Source of the DNA: Fusobacteriota bacterium
Lineage (GTDB): Bacteria > Fusobacteriota > Fusobacteriia > Fusobacteriales > Fusobacteriaceae
Direction: 5' to 3'
Length of the DNA stretch: 26,269 nucleotides
Assembly (NCBI GenBank): GCA_023389595.1
Contig: JAEWEF010000090.1
Coordinates: 1-26,269 of the forward strand
This document shows positions 23,461-26,269 of the stretch, piece by piece; positions within the stretch are counted from its first letter, which is position 1, and each line of letters starts with the position of its first letter. A program made the position numbers and the translations under genes. Below the pieces are notes generated by a model. It saw only the letters and a list, made by a program, of their open reading frames with translations. It was not told the origin of the DNA and ran no database searches.

Positions 23461-24774
23461 TTATTTCTTCTCCCCCTTTGCAATACTAACTAATTCAAAT
23501 AGTTTCGTTCCGTTGGAAGCTTTTATAAGTATTGCCTTACTCTTATCTATATTTTCCAAAAATTTTAATATCTCATATTTATCATCAAAAAACTTAATTT
23601 TTTCTGAGCAATCCATATCTTTATGTATTTTTTTCATTATGTTTCCATAAAGTATTATCAGATTATTTTTATTTTTTGTGGCTAATTCTACTATATCTTC
23701 ATGAAATTTTTCAGAATGCTCTCCTAACTCTAACATATCTCCCAAAATTAAAACTTTAAACTTGTCATTGTACATATTAGCAAAAGTTTCTATTGCAGCC
23801 TTCATAGAAGTTGGACTGGCATTATAAGCGTCATTTATGTATATATCGTTACCAATTTTTTCTATTTCAAATCTCATTTTAGTAACTTTTATATTAGAAA
23901 TTGCATCTAATACATCATCATAACTAATGCCAATTTTTTCAGCCAGTGCTATACATAGAGAAATATTAACTGCACTGTGTTTTCCTAATAAGTTTGACTC
24001 AAATTTTTTATTGTTTAGTTTAAAAAATATTTTTTTATCCCCTACTATTTCAAAATCTTTAATTAAATAATCGTTTTCTAATTTAAATCCAACCTTGTTA
24101 GCTTTCGTCCTAGAAAGCATTTCATCATCACCACAAACGAAAACATTCTCAATATCAACATATTTTAAAATTTCGGTTTTTGCCTTAAAAATATTCTCCT
24201 TTGTTTTTAAAGTTTCTAAGTGAGATTCTCCTATGTTAGTTATTATAGCATAATCAGGCTGCGATATATTTCCAAGTAAATCGATTTCTCCAAAAGAACT
24301 CATTCCCATTTCAAGTATTGAAAACTTATCATCGTCGTCTAAATTTAAAATTGTAAATGGCAATCCTATATGATTATTATAATTTCCCTCAGTTTTTTTT
24401 GTTGGATATTTAGTAGAAATTATAGAATATAAAATATCTTTCGTAGAAGTTTTTCCGTTGCTTCCAGTTATAGCTATTACTGTTATATCAAGAATATTAC
24501 GATATTTTTTAGCCAAATTTTGCATTTCTTTTATCGTATCGTCCACAATTATTATTTTGTTTTTATATTTTTCATAAATAGGTTCTTCAACATTATCAGC
24601 AACAACGAGTATAGCTCCAGATTGAATAGCTTCTTCTATATATAAATTTCCATTATTTATAGCAAAAAACAAGGTATTTTCTTCTACATCTTTGCTATTC
24701 ATAGAAACTTTTTTTATTTCTTTTTCTATATTTATTTTGTAAGTATCTTCTAATAATTGATTTAGCTTTTTCAT
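23461..24774 (-). CDS. murF: UDP-MurNAc-tripeptide--D-alanyl-D-alanine ligase
   Basis: MurF completes the UDP-MurNAc-pentapeptide by adding D-Ala-D-Ala made by Ddl. The 437-residue Mur ligase shows the ATP P-loop GSNGKTSTKD (104-113), EMGMSSFGEIDLL, ITNIGESHLETL, NDAYNASPTSMKAA and LILGDMLELGEHSE, the last two being specific for MurF rather than MurE. The ATG follows AGAGGA by about 10 bases. It is the first gene of the cluster, 31 bases from the predicted transcript start. murE, ftsI and ftsL, which usually precede it, are replaced here by a terminator and a ferredoxin gene. Confidence 0.97.
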   Translation of the reverse strand: MKKLNQLLEDTYKINIEKEIKKVSMNSKDVEENTLFFAINNGNLYIEEAIQSGAILVVADNVEEPIYEKYKNKIIIVDDTIKEMQNLAKKYRNILDITVIAITGSNGKTSTKDILYSIISTKYPTKKTEGNYNNHIGLPFTILNLDDDDKFSILEMGMSSFGEIDLLGNISQPDYAIITNIGESHLETLKTKENIFKAKTEILKYVDIENVFVCGDDEMLSRTKANKVGFKLENDYLIKDFEIVGDKKIFFKLNNKKFESNLLGKHSAVNISLCIALAEKIGISYDDVLDAISNIKVTKMRFEIEKIGNDIYINDAYNASPTSMKAAIETFANMYNDKFKVLILGDMLELGEHSEKFHEDIVELATKNKNNLIILYGNIMKKIHKDMDCSEKIKFFDDKYEILKFLENIDKSKAILIKASNGTKLFELVSIAKGEKK

Positions 24775-24812
24775 TTAAAAAAATCCTCTTAAAATATTTT
24801 TACAACTTTTCT

Positions 24813-24841
24813 ATTATATCATATTTATTTATATTTATTAA
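24813..24841 (-). promoter_or_regulatory. Promoter of the murF-ftsZ cluster
   Basis: Minus-strand extended -10 TGATATAAT (TATAAT at 24813-24818); the -35 position holds a poor TTAATA (24836-24841). Predicted start near 24806. I found no other clear promoter within the tightly packed cluster down to ftsZ. Confidence 0.65.
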
Positions 24842-24865
24842 TATTTATGTTTATAAAAATAAAAA

Positions 24866-24889
24866 AAATGCAGGAATAATCCTGCATTT
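24866..24889 (-). terminator. Rho-independent terminator of the ferredoxin gene
   Basis: ATGCAGGA and TCCTGCAT form a perfect 8-bp stem with loop ATAA, extended by flanking A/T pairs, followed by eight T on the minus strand. It separates the ferredoxin gene from the murF promoter. Confidence 0.9.
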
Positions 24890-24903
24890 AATTTTTATAA
24901 TAA

Positions 24904-25071
24904 TTATCCAGCTATAGCTGAAGTTGGGCATCCTGCTGCACAAGCTCCACAATCTATACAAGCATCAGATATTTCATATTTTCCATCATCATCAGCAGAT
25001 ATTGCAGATACTGGGCAAACTGGTTCGCATGCTCCACAACCAATACAAGCTTCTTTGTCTATTACGTACAT
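24904..25071 (-). CDS. 2[4Fe-4S] ferredoxin, clostridial type
   Basis: A 55-residue low-potential electron carrier. Two Cys-x2-Cys-x2-Cys-x3-Cys-Pro motifs are complete: Cys9, 12, 15, 19 (CIGCGACEPVCP) and Cys38, 41, 44, 48 (CIDCGACAAGCP). The two halves are internally symmetrical, as in clostridial ferredoxins used with pyruvate:ferredoxin oxidoreductase, hydrogenase or Rnf-type enzymes in anaerobes. The partner here is not visible. The gene is monocistronic: consensus promoter at 25117-25145, GGAGG 6 bases before the ATG, and a strong terminator. High expression is inferred from these signals. Confidence 0.97.
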   Translation of the reverse strand: MYVIDKEACIGCGACEPVCPVSAISADDDGKYEISDACIDCGACAAGCPTSAIAG

Positions 25072-25116
25072 AATGTCCTCCTTAAAAATTATAGTTTTTT
25101 CATTTCTACTGAGGTC

Positions 25117-25145
25117 ATTATATATTATAAAAAATATTTTGTCAA
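25117..25145 (-). promoter_or_regulatory. Ferredoxin gene promoter, perfect consensus
   Basis: Minus-strand TTGACA (25140-25145), 17-base spacer, TATAAT (25117-25122): both hexamers and the spacing match the sigma-A consensus exactly. The predicted start is near 25110, giving a 5' leader of about 38 bases that ends in GGAGG. Confidence 0.88.
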
Positions 25146-25196
25146 TATATTTTTAAAAATGTTATAAATTTTTTAGAATATTTTTTTACAATAAAA

Positions 25197-25229
25197 TATT
25201 TTGATGAAATAAAATAATTTATCAAAATA
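25197..25229 (-). terminator. Probable terminator of the glucosaminidase gene
   Basis: TATTTTGAT (25197-25205) and ATCAAAATA (25221-25229) form a perfect 9-bp stem with a 15-base loop, followed on the minus strand by an A/T-rich tract with T-runs. The stem has only one G-C pair, so it may be weak. It starts 17 bases after the stop codon. Confidence 0.5.
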
Positions 25230-25246
25230 CTTTTTGTGTTTTAGTT

Positions 25247-25942
25247 TTAGTCGTACTGTTGAAAAGAATTCCCTTTTATCATATTAGTTAACCTTTTAGC
25301 ATAAACTTGTTTAGCTTCAGAGTAGTTTGCAAGATGATTCGTCAAAGACAAAGAATCCTCTCCTTTAGATATTCCCACTCTAAGTTTTTCATAACTCTTA
25401 TGTCTACAAAGAGTCATTATATAGTCGGCTACAGAATCACTAATACGACTATATTTTTTATAAAAACTATTTTTCCCAGTTTGAACCGCTCTTGTTGGAT
25501 CCTTTAAAGTAGATCTTATACCAAATAAATTATTTCCTTCCTTTGCCAATTTTGATGTTCCCCATCCACTTTCCAACGAAGCCTGTGCAAGTATTAAAGA
25601 AGTTGGTGGTACAACCATCTTAGATAACAACTCTTTTATACTTTTACTACTCACTTTATATGATGTATATTTTTTTTCAAGAAATTCATTATCTTCATCA
25701 TTTAATTCTGCTTTTTTAGAAAGTTCTTCAACCAAAGATCTATCTTTTTCTATTTCATTTTTAAATTCATTTATGATGGGTACCAAAACAGATATAAAAA
25801 TTTCTTTTTTTGTTTTTCCTTTTATTTTATCAAAGTCCTTAACTTGACTTATTTCTACTTTAGTATTATCTTGGTCAATTTCACTAGAAAAACTAAATAC
25901 AGAAATTAACACAAAGAATAAGGCTAAAAATATTTTTTTCAT
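25247..25942 (-). CDS. Secreted glucosaminidase-domain peptidoglycan hydrolase (Bax/FlgJ-like)
   Basis: A 231-residue exported protein. A signal peptide (MKKIFLALFFVLISVFSFSS, cleavage near residue 20) is followed by a charged helical linker (about 21-108) and a glucosaminidase-family domain (109-225). That domain has PPTSLILAQASLESGWG with the likely catalytic Glu124, KLAKEGNNLFGIR, the YSRISDSVADYIMTL segment and LANYSEAKQVYAKRL, all as in E. coli Bax. Such enzymes cleave the glycan strand after GlcNAc. It stands alone upstream of the ferredoxin and cell wall genes. Its Shine-Dalgarno is 27 bases from the ATG, with a hairpin between. Substrate and exact bond cleaved are inferred from the family. 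Confidence 0.88.
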   Translation of the reverse strand: MKKIFLALFFVLISVFSFSSEIDQDNTKVEISQVKDFDKIKGKTKKEIFISVLVPIINEFKNEIEKDRSLVEELSKKAELNDEDNEFLEKKYTSYKVSSKSIKELLSKMVVPPTSLILAQASLESGWGTSKLAKEGNNLFGIRSTLKDPTRAVQTGKNSFYKKYSRISDSVADYIMTLCRHKSYEKLRVGISKGEDSLSLTNHLANYSEAKQVYAKRLTNMIKGNSFQQYD

Positions 25943-25950
25943 AAAATTTA

Positions 25951-25975
25951 GTGATATTCCTTATCACAACCTCCT
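25951..25975 (-). promoter_or_regulatory. Distant Shine-Dalgarno plus hairpin before the glucosaminidase ATG
   Basis: On the minus strand AGGAGG (25975-25970) is followed by TT, a perfect hairpin GTGATA-AGGAA-TATCAC (25967-25951), then TAAATTTT and ATG. Unfolded, the spacing is 27 bases; with the hairpin closed it is effectively 10. No other good Shine-Dalgarno is present. Confidence 0.6.
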
Positions 25976-26008
25976 AACTTTTATAATATTTTATAAATAA
26001 TCTTTGTT

Positions 26009-26037
26009 ATTATATCATAATTTTAGAAAAAATCAAA
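26009..26037 (-). promoter_or_regulatory. Glucosaminidase gene promoter
   Basis: Minus-strand extended -10 TGATATAAT (TATAAT at 26009-26014), with TTGATT or TTTGAT 16-17 bases upstream (26031-26037). Predicted start near 26002, giving a leader of about 60 bases. Confidence 0.65.
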
Positions 26038-26100
26038 ATTTTAAAACATACATAAAATATTAAAAAAATAATCTCAAAAATTTATATTTCAAAGTAAAAA

Positions 26101-26120
26101 AAGAGACCTTTTGGTCTCTT
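26101..26120 (-). terminator. Rho-independent terminator behind the tRNA gene
   Basis: AAGAGACC and GGTCTCTT form a perfect 8-bp stem with loop TTTT, followed on the minus strand by a run of T. It begins 10 bases after the tRNA CCA end. Confidence 0.88.
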
Positions 26121-26130
26121 TGGATCTAAA

Positions 26131-26206
26131 TGGCGCTTCCTAATGGACTCGAACCATTGACACTGCGGTTAACAGCCGCATGCTCTACCGACTGAGCTAT
26201 TGAGGA
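26131..26206 (-). tRNA. tRNA-Asn (anticodon GTT) with an unpaired acceptor stem
   Basis: D arm GCTC-AGTCGGTA-GAGC, anticodon arm TGCGG-CTGTTAA-CCGCA with anticodon GTT, a 5-base variable loop, T arm AATGG-TTCGAGT-CCATT and an encoded CCA are all standard, and the length (76 with CCA) is canonical. The acceptor is not: 5' TCCTCAA faces 3' AGGAAGC, giving at most 3 of 7 pairs. A shifted helix TTCCT/AGGAA (5 bp) is possible but leaves CAA bulged. It may be a decayed copy, a recombinant 3' end or a specialised tRNA. A TATAAT at 26258-26263 and a terminator suggest that it is transcribed. Confidence 0.65.
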
Positions 26207-26257
26207 ATATCTCTATGCCTCTCATTTGAGGGCTTTGCTCTCTCGAGCACATAAACT

Positions 26258-26263
26258 ATTATA
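26258..26263 (-). promoter_or_regulatory. Possible -10 box for the tRNA transcript
   Basis: Minus-strand TATAAT about 52 bases before the tRNA 5' end; the -35 box would lie beyond the window. The leader between them can form a short hairpin, CCTC-AAATGA-GAGG. Another tRNA upstream sharing the transcript cannot be excluded. Confidence 0.4.
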
Positions 26264-26269
26264 CTTACG

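Noticed and set aside
1..26269. CRISPR arrays, insertion sequences, prophage or restriction genes
   Set aside because: No regularly spaced repeats, transposase-like frames or terminal inverted repeats were found; the genes are housekeeping throughout.

Overview
The window looks like the chromosome of a Fusobacteriota member, most likely in or near the Leptotrichiaceae (Sneathia/Streptobacillus/Leptotrichia-type). The grounds are very A+T-rich DNA, a diderm marker (LolC/LolD lipoprotein export), a complete peptidoglycan pathway, a clostridial-type 2[4Fe-4S] ferredoxin and TGA used as a stop. The genus is inference. Every supported gene lies on the minus strand, so transcription runs from high to low coordinates. 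I see no insertion sequence, prophage or CRISPR array, and nothing that looks foreign.

In transcription order, from right to left. (1) 26.26-26.1 kb: an Asn(GUU) tRNA gene with a terminator, whose acceptor stem does not pair in the normal register. (2) 25.9-24.9 kb: a secreted Bax/FlgJ-type glucosaminidase, then a monocistronic ferredoxin with a near-perfect promoter. (3) 24.8-13.8 kb: a compact division and cell wall cluster, murF-mraY-murD-murG-murC-murB-ddl-ftsQ-ftsA-ftsZ. Its genes are tightly packed or overlapping behind one extended -10 promoter. ftsW, ftsI, ftsL and murE are missing from their usual places. (4) 13.8-13.1 kb: rpsF-rpsR without the usual ssb between them. (5) 12.9-10.3 kb: clpB under a consensus promoter with a CIRCE-type heat-shock operator. 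(6) 10.2-5.6 kb: dprA-recQ-lolC-lolD, apparently one transcript. (7) 5.5-4.7 kb: a LysR-family regulator with a palindrome over its own promoter. (8) 4.66-0.78 kb: a promoter, a roughly 235-nt structured leader ending in a terminator, then argS-udp-cdd-deoC. (9) 0.69-0 kb: ylxM-ffh, with ffh cut by the window edge.

The genes are mostly housekeeping: cell wall precursors (Mur/Ddl/MraY) feed the divisome (FtsQ/A/Z), and Udp, Cdd and DeoC form a pyrimidine nucleoside salvage route. The most promising undescribed element is the argS leader (about 4386-4622). It has its own promoter, several long-range helices, and a terminator whose 5' arm can instead pair with an upstream copy of the same hexamer. 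That is the layout of a riboswitch or attenuator, and it matches no class I recognise. It would control arginyl-tRNA synthetase together with pyrimidine salvage. Other points of interest are the tRNA acceptor stem, a Shine-Dalgarno brought into range by a folded spacer (25951-25975), a palindrome on the ylxM-ffh promoter, and a possible small ORF beneath the clpB promoter.
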